From assembly GCA_010014835.2 (NCBI GenBank), contig JAAAKB020004417.1, forward strand, positions 1-24,835: a stretch of 24,835 bases of DNA. Reading direction: 5' to 3'. This stretch comes from Apostichopus leukothele (Eukaryota > Echinodermata > Holothuroidea > Aspidochirotida > Stichopodidae). The translations under genes were made by a program, and so were the position numbers. Below the pieces are notes generated by a model that worked only from the letters and a program-made list of their open reading frames with translations, was not told the DNA's origin and did not search any database. This document shows positions 9,001 to 18,342 of the stretch, piece by piece. The first letter of the stretch is position 1. Each line of letters starts with the position of its first letter.

Positions 9001-10756
9001 TTCCAGTAACTTTCCTGACTCTAGTTGGGTTGCTGACTAGAGTCATTGTATTACCTCTATGGGGATAAACTCGACAAATTTGTTCCCAGCCACTAGAAAA
9101 TTCAGTGACTCCAGTCCTGACTCACAAAGCAGGCTAAAACTGTTAAAGGTTTTCATTTCTGTCTTAGAAAAATATGAAGTATCTTGATGATATTAGTTTA
9201 CACACAAAGCAGTTTCTCTCAGAGCATATTTGGTGGCGAGGGAAATTTACAACATTGCAGCAAAAAGCAATCACATGATTGAACTGAAGAAAAAGTGGTA
9301 TGTCTTACCCGACCAAGAATGTCAATGATCTCGTTGAGATGGACCAGAATGGTACCTCGAGTCATTTTGATGATGTTGTACAGGGCTTCACAAGCCGAAT
9401 ATCTGGTTTGACTATTGTTGTCACTAAAACATCTAAGTACTGGTTTCAGGATAGTGTAGGGAGGAAGTGGTGAATCCTTTAACGAAATCAAACAGTTATA
9501 ATTAACTAAACTTACAAAACAATAAGAAGCAATTAAGAAATGCCCATAAATAGTTTTGAAAATCTACAGATATTTAAGGTGACAAATATCATATATATAT
9601 ATATATATATATAAAAACCAAACAAATCCTGTTTGTAGCCTACTTTTTAGTATTTAGTGTAGGACAACAGTTTGATCTCGAAAGGCATTTATTTCAATGC
9701 ATATATAGCTGTAACACAATTTTACAAAATCTGCATCACGTACACAAACGAAAAATAAACGACAGTATTCTTGTTAGACAAGTCTGTTTGGATATGTCAA
9801 TTTGATATTTTGATATGTAGAAGATAGAGGACATTTTGTTTTGATTCTAGCAGGATCTTCTTTAGACAGCCTCTGAAGCAAATCCTGCTAGGATCAAAAC
9901 ATCAAGCCCTCTAACTTTTACATATGTTACCTTCAGAACCTCTTTGCAGTAGATGTAAAGCAGTTTGCTAACAGTTTCGTTCTCTCTTTGATTTCAAATC
10001 TATTATCAGAAATAAACACTCAACCATTTGTGACACAATAAACAAAACTGAATTAAAGGTAGAGTTTGTCACAATTTCGTTACGTAACTAATATCTATAA
10101 ACAAAACAAGTGATGTCATTACTCTTCCGAGGCCAATGGAGGTTGCTGCCAGTCCTATTACACCACCTCTTTTAGCATTTGGATTGGAGGATGACACAAA
10201 ATCCTTGTCCAGGACTTTGATTATCTTTTCCACATCGCTGAAGTTCTTGTTGTTGGCCAAGTCCCTGATGAGTCTAAGAAAATAGAAGCAGGAAGTTTCA
10301 TTTTTTTTTCAATAAGCATCAATTATTATTTTATTAAATTTAATTTGGATTCAGAGGGTCACATACTGAGGTGGTGAGTTTTAGGTCTCTTCTTCTGACA
10401 ACCACAAAATCCCACCCATGGTGCAGGCCGGGGACAATTAATTCATAGCCAAAAGAATCAGCCAAATTGACCACATTGTTACGCAAGCGCAAAGATATAG
10501 AGCACCATTGTACAAAGTTTGTAGTACTTTTCTGTGATTAAGAAAAGACAACACTAATAATACTGAAAATTGCACAATCAAAACACTAACATAGTCCCAA
10601 TTACTTCAAACATATTTACAAGAGTATTAGATTACGATAAAAGCTTTTTGCTCACTTTTCAATCTCTAAAGCAGCTCCTTTCCTCTTTTCATATAACCGG
10701 TCACTCAGAGCTCTCGCGATGGACTGAGGAAGAGGTCCATAATCTTTGTCCGCCAT
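5937..10756 (-). CDS. VAC14: VAC14, N-terminal part (five coding exons, 197 codons, 3' end not in window)
   Basis: Coding exons, minus strand: 10656-10756, 10123-10273, 9309-9476, 6742-6804 and 5937-6044, phases 2, 0, 0, 0, 0. The joined frame has no stops. VAC14 is a HEAT-repeat scaffold that holds the PI3P 5-kinase PIKfyve/Fab1 and the phosphatase FIG4 on endosomal and lysosomal membranes to control PI(3,5)P2. Recognition rests on close match to animal VAC14 throughout: LYEKRKGAALEIEK, then RGGVIGLAATSIGLG, RYSACEALYNIIK and DIVAESQSFDLESFI, all helical HEAT/ARM-type segments in the known order. The start at 10756 gives MADKDYGPLPQ, aligned with the usual N-terminus. Animal VAC14 is about 780 residues, so roughly a quarter is present. 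The next expected exon is not seen between 1 and 5936. Either the gene runs on past the left edge, with the retroelement and LRR gene inside intron 5, or it is broken. Confidence 0.92.
6180..6330. other. Purine-rich stretch in VAC14 intron 4
   Basis: The plus strand is G/A-rich (GGGGAGGTGGGAG and similar) and leads into the 67-bp tandem repeat. No gene is seen. Confidence 0.5.
6432..6641. repeat. 67-bp tandem repeat, about 3 copies, in VAC14 intron 4
   Basis: ATAAATGGGACAGAC recurs at about 6489, 6556 and 6626, and AGCTTA(T/C)TGAGGCAGG at 6439, 6504 and 6571, giving a 65-67 base purine-rich unit. Frames seen in it are by-products of the repeat. Confidence 0.9.
6742..6804 (-). other. VAC14: VAC14 coding exon 4
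   Basis: A 63-base exon, too short to stand out as an ORF. The acceptor is ATTCTTTGTAG and the donor AAG|GTTCGT. It reads LVIDNDLNVRNGVEPLDKLV, matching the VAC14 segment with DxNVxxGxExLDxLLK that follows exon 3. Phase 0 at both ends. Confidence 0.88.
7715..7862. repeat. 26-bp minisatellite (CA-rich)
   Basis: AACATGCCATCACCATCGC recurs at 7721, 7747 and 7773, then in slightly changed form at 7799 and ~7837, spaced 26 bases for the first four. The unit is rich in CA and ATC steps. It yields repetitive His/Thr frames that are not genes. Confidence 0.95.
8449..8592. repeat. Polypyrimidine tract
   Basis: About 140 bases of plus-strand C/T-rich sequence (CTTCCC, CCACCCC and CTCCCTC blocks). It lies immediately before the decamer array at 8609. 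Confidence 0.7.
8609..8750. repeat. (TAAATACTAG)n decamer minisatellite
   Basis: About 14 copies of a 10-base unit with variants TTAATACTAG, TAAATATTAG and TAAGTACTAG, with an alternating higher-order pattern in the first half. Confidence 0.95.
9309..9476 (-). other. VAC14: VAC14 coding exon 3
   Basis: The acceptor is TTTCGTTAAAG and the donor CGG|GTAAGA. It encodes 56 residues from DSPLPPYTILKPVL through ACEALYNIIK to DILGR, a HEAT repeat strongly conserved in VAC14. Phase 0 at both ends. Confidence 0.93.
9590..9613. repeat. (AT)n microsatellite
   Basis: About twelve uninterrupted AT dinucleotides within VAC14 intron 2. Confidence 0.95.
9813..9926. repeat. Fold-back element (~114-bp hairpin) in VAC14 intron 2
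   Basis: Arms of about 44 bases (9813-9856 and 9882-9926) pair with few mismatches around a short loop. The core TTTGATTCTAGCAGGAT faces ATCCTGCTAGGATCAAA. No coding capacity; it looks like a small MITE. Confidence 0.8.
10123..10273 (-). other. VAC14: VAC14 coding exon 2
   Basis: The acceptor is TATTTTCTTAG and the donor AGA|GTAATG. It completes the split Lys codon of exon 1 and continues LIRDLANNKNFSD through the glycine-rich RGGVIGLAA segment typical of VAC14. 151 bases, ending in phase 0. Confidence 0.92.
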
Positions 10757-10759
10757 TTT
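10656..10759 (-). other. VAC14: VAC14 coding exon 1
   Basis: It has an acceptor TTGTTCCAG before AAAATGGCG, with the start codon 3 bases into the exon, and a donor AA|GTGAGC. It encodes 33 residues and ends in phase 2. Because an acceptor sits directly before the ATG, at least one more exon lies upstream. Confidence 0.9.
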
Positions 10760-11455
10760 CTGGAACAAAAAAATCAAAGGTAACAAAAGTTTGTTTGTTG
10801 AAGTAGTCAGTGTGATTGATGAAAGAAATTTAGAAAAATCACCTTCTTTGTCAGCTATATGTTTGGAAAACACTCCTTCTGCCAGAGTCTACAATTTTTA
10901 CAGTTAATATTGACTGTTTGTCAATACTTACTCTTGTCAATACTGACTACCTCATTAGCTAGACTATTTAAGTCTTTTTGAAATCTTGATGTCAAAGTTG
11001 AATGTTACTTTTGAATGTTTTCCATAAACTTTTTTATTTTAAATGTGACAATCAACAATTTATGACAATTTGTACTAGGGACAAGGAAATGTTCCTCTGG
11101 AACTGAAATGGAATCACTAACCACTTGCTCATGGACCTTTACATGGTGAAAAAGTCCTGGTGAGAATCTCAGAACCATCAATTGCGATCTGATTTTTAGT
11201 AATATTATCTAGGCTTGGAAACTTGCCTATCAAAACCCTAAAAATCTGTTTTATAGTGTTTCTCTTCTACACTTGCAATAAAAGGAAAAATAAAGATAAA
11301 TCCAGCCATTCTCATGAATTTGGAATTTTACACATAGGCTATTTAAGCACTAAGAATACAGGACTGTGAAATGTTATCTCATTTGTCAATTGATATAAGT
11401 GAGAATAATTGTGATACCAGTAGCCACTCTATAGTTGGCATTAAGGAACTCTTAC

Positions 11456-11557
11456 CTGATGCTTTGAAAAAGACTTTTTGCTTAAGAGGGCATCTTTGTG
11501 TTTTCCATGTTCCGCTTCTTTAAAACTGGCCATGCTGCTCAGCTTCCAATAACTTAG
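11456..11557 (-). other. Candidate upstream exon of VAC14 with in-frame ATG
   Basis: The minus strand has a strong donor (CATCAG|GTAAGAG) at 11456 and a possible but weak acceptor at 11557 (ACTACCAG). An ATG at 11533 in good context (AGCATGG) opens 26 codons beginning MASFKEAEHGKHKDALL that run to the donor in phase 0. Spliced to the acceptor before VAC14 exon 1, this reads in frame through AAA into the normal VAC14 methionine, adding 27 residues. It could be a VAC14 isoform, a 5' UTR exon whose open frame is chance, or part of another transcript. I do not recognise the peptide. Confidence 0.45.
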
Positions 11558-12265
11558 CTGGTAGTTATATTCCGAAAAAGTGAAGGTAAGGGTTGAACTA
11601 CGAATCCCTTTTATTTATTAGGAGAACTGATAAGCCAAGTAGTTAAGGTCTTGTCAGTAGCCTAATTTGATTCTAAAATTGGTCAAATATGTTTGATCTC
11701 CATTAGGCCTGCAATTTAAGCTCATGACTTGTATTTGTAAGGTAATCTTTAGTTTCAAGCTTACTAATGCATTAGTCCTGTCTCTATTAGCATTTTCTAT
11801 AGAACTACCTCAATTTTATTCAGTTTAAGGAACATTTAAGTTAGTAAATATCTAGTTTCCTATGCAAATATCAAAGCACAAAAGTTTTGGATATATACTC
11901 CTACTCCTAGCCAAGGAAAGGCTTTGTAATTTATTATCAGGTAATAAGAATTGAAATATTCGTGTAATAACGGTTTCACAGAGGCTATTCCCTATATGAT
12001 ATATTTAACGCCCGACCGCTAGCTCTTAATACCAGAGTAAACACTGTTCCAGCCAGTAAAGAAACGCCCTTGTGTTCCTTCTTTGAACATTTTAGCCTAG
12101 GTGCACGTTTAAACTCGAGTGCTACTACTAGCTCGAGATGTAGGCCTAGCCCTATAAAGTACCACTTTTGCGAAATAATATTATTTCCGGGAAGGCATTT
12201 TAATCTGGCATAGGATTAATGCGAATACCAATGAACAAGAAACAAAAGGTTGCAGAGAAACTTAC

Positions 12266-12400
12266 TTTTTATAACTGAACGCCAATACATAGGAAGTAAT
12301 CGAAGCGTGTCCGGTTCCTTTGAGAACGATAAGGAGGTATTGTACAGCGGGTCAGGTGAGAAAAATAAATAGGTGGTGACCACAAACGGGACAATTAAAA
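12266..12400 (-). promoter_or_regulatory. Candidate first exon and TATA-less promoter of VAC14
   Basis: A consensus donor (AAAAA|GTAAGT) ends an exon at 12266 on the minus strand. Upstream lie GGAAC/GGAAGT-type ETS-like sites and a TTTCCGGGAA motif near 12185 on the other side, with no TATA box. This is about where a first non-coding exon for VAC14 would be expected. The exon's 5' end is unknown. Confidence 0.35.
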
Positions 12401-12995
12401 TGCTGTCTGCTAGGCAACATAACGAAGGCTAGTCAGGGTTGAATCTGCCGTTCCCATTTTCATGTTTCATATACCAAGTCACGTACGTCCTTATTGTTCA
12501 ATCAATTAGAAAGTCAAAACAAAAATCCTTATCAGTTATTACATCTGCATGGAGAACCAAAGTATTTACAACTTACGAAAAACATGATTTACTCGTTAAG
12601 AAAGTGATTCTCTTTTTGTGAACGTCGTTGCCCTGTTGTTTGAATTAAATATAATGTGAAACTTGTAGGCTATTGATGCGAAAAATATCCACATTGCTAA
12701 TTGAAAACCCCATCTCAGTATCTTGCCCCTAAATCGAGGTAGGTTGATTGAATGTAACCTATTTTGACTGACTAAACCTTGATGTCATCCGGGTAAGTGC
12801 TCTCCAAGGCTTTTATACTCTTCTTGTTCATTTACCTGTGAAATCAAACACTTTCAGAATGCTTGCTAAGCTGTCCAAGTACTTAGAATTTCATCAAAAT
12901 GCGTCTATTATGTAGAAATATTACTTTCCAACATGGATAAAATTATTGACAAATTGTAGCGAACAAAAAGCAACCATTTATTTTAGACCAGAATG
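12401..12995. other. Intergenic sequence, nothing recognised
   Basis: AT-rich, with only short frames lacking codon bias, splice context or family motifs. Probably the upstream flank of VAC14. Confidence 0.4.
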
Positions 12996-13610
12996 CAAAA
13001 ATGCATCGTGTTTACAGGTTTTCGCAAATTGACCTCAAAAAACGAAAGACTTCCTGTAATGAATGTTCTATGTCGAGTACGTAGTTTGCATGATAAGGTT
13101 CTTTTGATATTCGAATAATAATGCCTAATTTGCATGATATGTTTTCATTCAATATAAAAGCATAGCGTGCTACATTCCAAAGCAGACCAAGATTGAAATT
13201 TACATTACACAGTTGCCATTGCGTTTGTCTGTCATTCGAGTTACTTTGTAGTTGTTAGGTTTGTTCCCAGGAACCGACACCACATTGTACTCCTTCATAC
13301 CAAATATTAGTTCTGCCCAAGGTTCCAATATCGAGATATCATGTTAAGAAGGTTTTCACAATTTGACCTATGATGACCCAAAATGACCTCCCAAAATAAC
13401 AAGGCTACTTGTACTCAAATATGAGATCTATCCAAGCATACCTTCGTGAGGCATCGTGTTTACAAAGTTTTCACAATTTGAACCCTGGTGACCCCAAATG
13501 ACCTCCACAAAAACCAATGTTGTACTTCTACACATCAAATATGAAATTGGTCCGACCTTCCCTTCTTCAGATAGCGTGTTTACAATCGCACACACATGAG
13601 CCATCATGTA
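12996..13610. repeat. Diverged ~118-bp tandem 'GACCTC' repeat
   Basis: The pattern GCATCGTGTTTACAAxGTTTTC, then CAATTTGACC, then TGACC(C)CAAATGACCTCC, recurs at about 13004 (isolated), 13332, 13453 and 13571, with a period of roughly 115-120 bases in the last three. It is the same type of element as 1230-1620. Two overlapping frames on opposite strands here are products of the repeat. Confidence 0.7.
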
Positions 13611-14406
13611 TGCAAAGGTTACATTATCATCGAAACCAAGAAAAACCGCTGATGACATCCATACTACATTTGCCAGTTGCATATCCAACATATCAAAAAC
13701 TGAAAATCCATGTCGCGACGTAAAATGCTATGACATGATTTTCGCCTAAAGCTTCAAAAATTTCTGAGCAATATTGTGTACAAACCTCCGAAGATATGAA
13801 TTATCAACTGATTCGGTAACAAGAGTAATTAATGTACGTCTGTAGAACTGCCAAACAGTTTAAATATTTTCGGGAGATCCATTAAGGTGATTGTGTTTCT
13901 TTGTTGTTGCAAGTTTAGCAATTCTCCTTAATTTTTGATGCATGAATGTTGAATAGTGTATTGTTAACTACTGATGGTGCAATCATCAGGTGGACTAAAT
14001 ATTATATCAGTCTATCTTAAAATTGTTAGTGACTGATGGTCAGTGGTGAATTGCCGTCGATGGAATTCAGCCGATTCACATTTTGGGCAGTTAGCCCAGA
14101 CCCCCTTTCTAGATACCTAGTTATGAGCATGGAACATTGGAGGTGGCATGATAGTCCAAATTATACAACACCTAATTGTATTCTGGTCATTTGATTGGTC
14201 AATTGCTCGTTGATTGCATGCAAAATCCGCACTATTCCACCCTATGAAATAGAACCATGGGTTATACTTCTTTGGTAGCACTTTTTTCAATAGTAAGAGA
14301 GCAGAGAAATCTGTCTGTTCAAAACAATCTGTTGCATGAGTGCATTTTACCCATCTTAATACAAATATCTTAATACAAATATCCGTTTTTGAAGGTGTTG
14401 TATAAA
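13611..14406. other. Intergenic, with a TE-end-like patch at 14040-14110
   Basis: No gene is supported. GTCAGTGGTGAATTGCCG followed by CAGTTAGCCCAGACCCCC near 14039-14106 resembles the C-run ends of decayed DNA transposons elsewhere in the window. Confidence 0.35.
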
Positions 14407-14562
14407 ACAAATAATAAATGGTTTCCATTCGTGCAATAGTGCAAATATTTCATGAGTTGAAAGATGTAATTTGTTCCCTTCAACTCGGCTGCGCCTCGTT
14501 GAATGGAACATTCCATCTTTCAACTCATGAAATATTTGCACTTATAACCATTCATTATTTGT
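14407..14562. repeat. Large fold-back (palindromic) element, about 156 bp
   Basis: Two arms of about 75 bases pair almost fully around CTGCG near 14490. GCAAATATTTCATGAGTTG on the left faces CAACTCATGAAATATTTGC on the right, flanked by further matches out to ACAAATAAT...ATTATTTGT. The left arm has about 12 extra bases (TTCCATTCGTGC region). It looks like a MITE or fold-back transposon. The overlapping minus-strand frames are its by-products. Confidence 0.85.
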
Positions 14563-15159
14563 ATACTATCAGCTATGACCGTTACATGGTGCTTTGAAAA
14601 AATACTCCAGATACGAGGATGATTTAATGTGCAAATCAACAATGCAGTGTTGGTAGGTGACCTATGACACAATGTTGTAATGGAGCAATGTTCCTTCCAG
14701 GTCTGCTGTCGATGCTCTCACAGCCATTCACAAAGTGGAGGGTGATGAACGTGATCCACAGCAATGATCAAATAGAATACATTGTTCAGGTTAGTAGCAA
14801 GAGATGTGGGTCGAGGGGTAAAGCCTTTTTCAATTTTGCACAAAGTATCTATTAGCACAAACTTCTATTATCAAAATATGCCTCAAATATGCGAGTCCAT
14901 TGATCCTTTATGTTTAAGGCCAGATCATTTCATCATGGTAGACTATGAAGGCTTGCGAGGTAGACTGGCCCATTGGTATGTCCATTCTTCATCATACCAT
15001 GATTTTATTGTATAATGGGTTTGTTAAAGGCGGGTCCATTTCGGATCAGGTGAAGTGTATTCGCAAGTTTTCATCTCAGATAAAAGCTCTGGAAGTACAG
15101 CATTCAACAGGTCACAGCAGATAGCCAACACTCTATTGCTTTAATGACATCATACCATT
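14563..15159. other. Region with short unexplained open frames
   Basis: Plus-strand frames at 14664-14855 and 14782-15015 overlap in different phases. A third phase reads RSAVDALTAIHKVEGDERD at about 14700-14760. This looks like a decayed coding sequence, perhaps an old transposon, broken by frameshifts. No family motif is recognised, so I do not call a gene. Confidence 0.25.
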
Positions 15160-15170
15160 TTTAAAGATGA

Positions 15171-15176
15171 TTTATT
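15171..15176 (-). terminator. Candidate poly(A) signal AATAAA of the spliced locus
   Basis: It is the first canonical AATAAA noticed downstream of the terminal acceptor at 15631 on the minus strand. If used, the last exon is about 450-480 bases. A weaker TATAAA-like alternative lies near 15456. Confidence 0.3.
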
Positions 15177-15453
15177 TGCGGGGTCCTTAGAAGGTTCCTT
15201 ATTTTAAGGTAGTTTTGAAAGGATGTTTAAAATCTCTTTAGAAATTCTCTGTACAACTGACAACAGGATAGAAGTGGCCAAATCAAGAAAGGGTTGATGT
15301 GAGACTAAGAGGAAAATATTATATTTCAAAGATAGTGTGGCACATTTTATAATGCACACACCAATTCTACAAGTCTGTTTGGCACTAACAGGTTTATCTT
15401 AAAAAGAGTTGTCAAAACTTGATAAAAAAGAAATCAAACACATAACTAGGTTT

Positions 15454-15630
15454 TGCTTTATATTGATAACATTAGCAAGTAACATTCAGTCCAAGAGTAA
15501 CAAATCCAACAATCATTGACAAGTACTCTAATGTGTGAAAGACAATAACTCTGCCTCCATCTTGCTCGCTCTTCTCTAGAGTTAACAGAATACCCACGGT
15601 ACAAGACACTCGGCAATTGTTGTTCAGTCG
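15454..15630 (-). other. Terminal exon of the spliced locus
   Basis: A very strong acceptor (TTCTTTTCCTGCAG) at 15631 opens an exon with no good donor soon after. Two frames stay open for about 55 codons: one starts RLNNNCRVSCTVG and ends LGLNVTC, the other starts TEQQLPSVLYRG. Neither resembles a known family and neither joins a conserved upstream frame, so coding is doubtful. Confidence 0.4.
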
Positions 15631-15880
15631 CTGCAGGAAAAGAAAGAATGATCTAAGTAGGTGACACGACTTCAAAGGATAGTCTAGCGACAGACAATTT
15701 GACACTTCTGAACTGACATCATTTACTCGGTCATAAAATTATGCAAATATTCATATCTTCCCCGTCTTCGGCCTCGAGATGCAACTTGGGTCACCTGAAC
15801 ATCCCTTCAAGGAACATATACCATTTATATTATATTATATATAATACAAAAGTTTTCAAATCTTTACCAAACATGTGAGA

Positions 15881-16014
15881 TGTAGTTTGATTTTTCGGCA
15901 CAAGATAAGCAACATGAAACTCACTTGCTTCCTATCAAACATTTAATGTAAGCCGCTGAAAATACTGGCATCTAGATACCATAGTGTTCAGGTATCTGAC
16001 GTGGCAGTGGCTAA
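15881..16014 (-). repeat. R1 exon-intron repeat, copy 1
   Basis: 134-base block with the 86-base exon 15925-16010 plus about 44 bases of its downstream intron. In the frame that is open in copies 3 and 4 it has TGA and TAA stops. Inverted-repeat arms are intact. Confidence 0.9.
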
Positions 16015-16358
16015 GTTCGACAAAAAGATGAAGACCAGCTTAGCATCCTTATCTGTCACAATTTATTATACATTGGGTTGGCTACATACAGGCAACTGAA
16101 AATATGTTACAGTGGCAATTGTTAAGAATGATACCTTTAATTAATTGCTTACCTCATTATGACAGAACAGCATTCATCAACATGAAAAGAAGTCGCTTCC
16201 TCACTTATCTCTTTCTTTCAAAATTCTGAAATGGAACACAAAGTGTTTGTGAACCTAATCTAATGCTCATTTGTCAATACATACTAATTAATTAATACTA
16301 AATACGAATTTAAATCAATACGGATAACTGTCAATTATCTGTAATGAATTTCATGAAA
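16015..16358 (-). repeat. Linked second block of the duplicated unit, copy 1 (exon 16153-16225)
   Basis: The stretch from the end of R1 to TAATGAATTTCATGAAA is repeated at 16493-16892, with insertions near 16500-16560. It includes a 70-73 base exon (GTTATGACAGAACAGCATTC on the plus strand) flanked by GTAAGC donor and TTCCATTTCAG acceptor. All frames of the exon contain stops. Confidence 0.85.
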
Positions 16359-16492
16359 TGTAGTTTGATTTTTCGGCACAAGATAAGCAACAAGAAACTC
16401 ACTTGCTTCCTATCAAACATTTAATGTAAGCCGCTGTAAAAACTGGCATCTAGATACCATGGTGTACAGGTATCTGACGTGGCAGTGGCTAA
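16359..16492 (-). repeat. R1 exon-intron repeat, copy 2
   Basis: Second copy of the 134-base block, exon 16403-16488. The frame open in copies 3 and 4 ends in a TAA stop late in the exon. Splice sites are retained. Confidence 0.9.
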
Positions 16493-16892
16493 TTTCGGGA
16501 AAACGATGAAGAACAGCTTAGCACTTGCTTCCATTGTCGTTTTCAAAATACTGCAAAACATCAATTTGCATCCTTCATTTGTCACAATTTATTATACATT
16601 GGGTTGGCTACATGCAGGCAACTGAAAATATGTGTTACAGGCGTCATTTTTAGTCAATTTGAAGAATGATACCTTTAATTAATTGCTTACCTCGTTATGA
16701 CAGAACAGCATTCATCAACATGAAAAGAACCGGCTTCCTCACTTATCTTCTTTCAAAATTCTGAAATGGAAAACAAAGTGTTCATGAACCTAATGCTAGT
16801 TTGTTGTCAATACATATTAATTAATTAATACTAATTACGAATATAATTCAATTACGGATAACTGTCAATTATCTGTAATGAATTTCATGAAA
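16493..16892 (-). repeat. Linked second block, copy 2 (exon 16691-16760)
   Basis: Counterpart of 16015-16358, about 55 bases longer owing to an insertion near 16500-16560. Exon and splice sites are kept. With R1 it forms a tandem unit of about 480-530 bases. Confidence 0.85.
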
Positions 16893-17026
16893 TGTAGTTT
16901 GATTTTTCGGCACAAGGTAAGCAACATGAAACTCACTTGCTTCCTATCAAACATTTCATGTAAGCCGCTGAAAATACTGGCATCTAGATACCGTGGTGTA
17001 CAGGTATCTGACGTGGCAGTGGCTAA
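16893..17026 (-). repeat. R1 exon-intron repeat, copy 3
   Basis: Third copy, exon 16937-17022. The frame entering at phase 1 is open throughout (starts TATSDTCTPRYLDAS). The sequence after this copy is unlike copies 1 and 2, so the second block has been lost or replaced. Confidence 0.9.
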
Positions 17027-17388
17027 TTTTACATGTATAAATTCAGATATGAGAGTTCAAATTGACATTTATGAAAATTTCTTCTACCACTAGCTCTTTT
17101 GGTATGCGACCCCAAATGAATGTTCTCAACATATCCATGTCCTGTGTCCAATAGATTACAAACCTCACTTGAGCCAGAGGCTTCAGTTTGAAATTCTGTT
17201 CTTCGTAAAGACCAAACAAAAAAAAATACTTACCACTTTTTTAGCCATGATGACAGGTGATACAAGTCATACCCTGGGTGGTGGTAGGTGAGAGTGATTT
17301 AAGTACCTATAAACAGAAAATAAGAACTTGTGAGTACAGCATGCATTATTACAACACCACAGCCAGTCTTGGTAAGAATAAAGGGAAT

Positions 17389-17521
17389 GTAGTTTGATTT
17401 TTCGGCACAAGGTAAGCAACAAGAAACTCACTTGCTTCCTATCAAACATTTCATTTAAGCCGCTGTAAAAACTGGCATCTAGATACCATGGTGTACAGGT
17501 ATCTGACGTGGCAGTGGCTAA
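17389..17521 (-). repeat. R1 exon-intron repeat, copy 4
   Basis: Fourth copy, exon 17432-17517, open in one frame (TATSDTCTPWYLDASFYSG). Together with exons 17700-17667 and 17306-17234 that frame continues about 60 codons before a stop, the longest coding-like run in the locus, but it lacks an upstream start. Confidence 0.9.
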
Positions 17522-18342
17522 TGCAACATAAAAGTGACACAAATCTGGATTCAACGTTTACCATGGCAACTTAAGAGACAACATTCTCGATTGACACGGT
17601 AAATGAAACATGGTTATGGATCCACAACAAAATCTGCTCAAGGAACAATTGTCTCTGACTACTTACCATGAACTTCAGGAACAGCAACAGATTTGGTGAC
17701 CTATGATGAATAAAAAGAAAACAGCTGCTAGGGTTTGCCTATTCCAGAAAATATTAAACCAGAAAGCCATTTAGCTTTGTGATTTCTTGCCATACAATTT
17801 TTGCTCAGAATTCAAAATACTGTAACTATCTAACTAATGTAGAGCAAGTGATATAAATTTGTCCAAGAATTAGGTGAGAACAAAAATTGTAGAAATCACA
17901 AAAAACCATATCACTCAAGATTTTACAGTACAGCGCAGAATTTAAACAAAATATTTCCATATACAGAAAGAACAAGTCTTTGGATGTACCGAATTTGAGC
18001 TAGCATTTGCTTGACGCCAGGTATGTTTCATTGAAAACCTATAGAGCCCCTTCTATGTTCAGCGAAAGAAAATCATACAATTGGAGAATTTACAGATTAA
18101 ATTGTAGCTGTATATTTTGGAGTTTTGCATACCTTTCCACTGCAGTGGAAACCTTAAATATTTACCAGAAAGTAACGGGAATGAAATGATGACAAGAGGC
18201 CAAATGCTTAAGAGGAGAGATCTCAGAGTAACCTATCACCATTGTCTAGTCTGACTGGGGCGGTAGTATTCATCATTGAACCTCCTGTATTTTGCAATGA
18301 CCTCCTTAACCAAAAAAAAATGAAATTTAAATGGCTCAAACT

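Larger units (their letters stand above)
6805..9308 (-). other. VAC14: VAC14 intron 3 (about 2.5 kb)
   Basis: This long intron separates two phase-0 exons and holds three simple or minisatellite repeats, listed separately. Short frames inside it (for example 6788-7093 on the minus strand) show no family signature and are likely chance. No nested gene is supported. Confidence 0.7.

Noticed and set aside
13428-13723. Overlapping frames on opposite strands
   Set aside because: Both come from the diverged ~118-bp repeat and have no family match.
14117-14541. Two overlapping minus-strand frames (103 and 61 codons)
   Set aside because: Both run into the fold-back element at 14407-14562, which explains their openness.
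17267-17554. 95-codon minus-strand frame as a protein-coding gene
   Set aside because: It runs through R1 copy 4, straight across its donor and intron, and the same frame is broken in copies 1 and 2 of the repeat.
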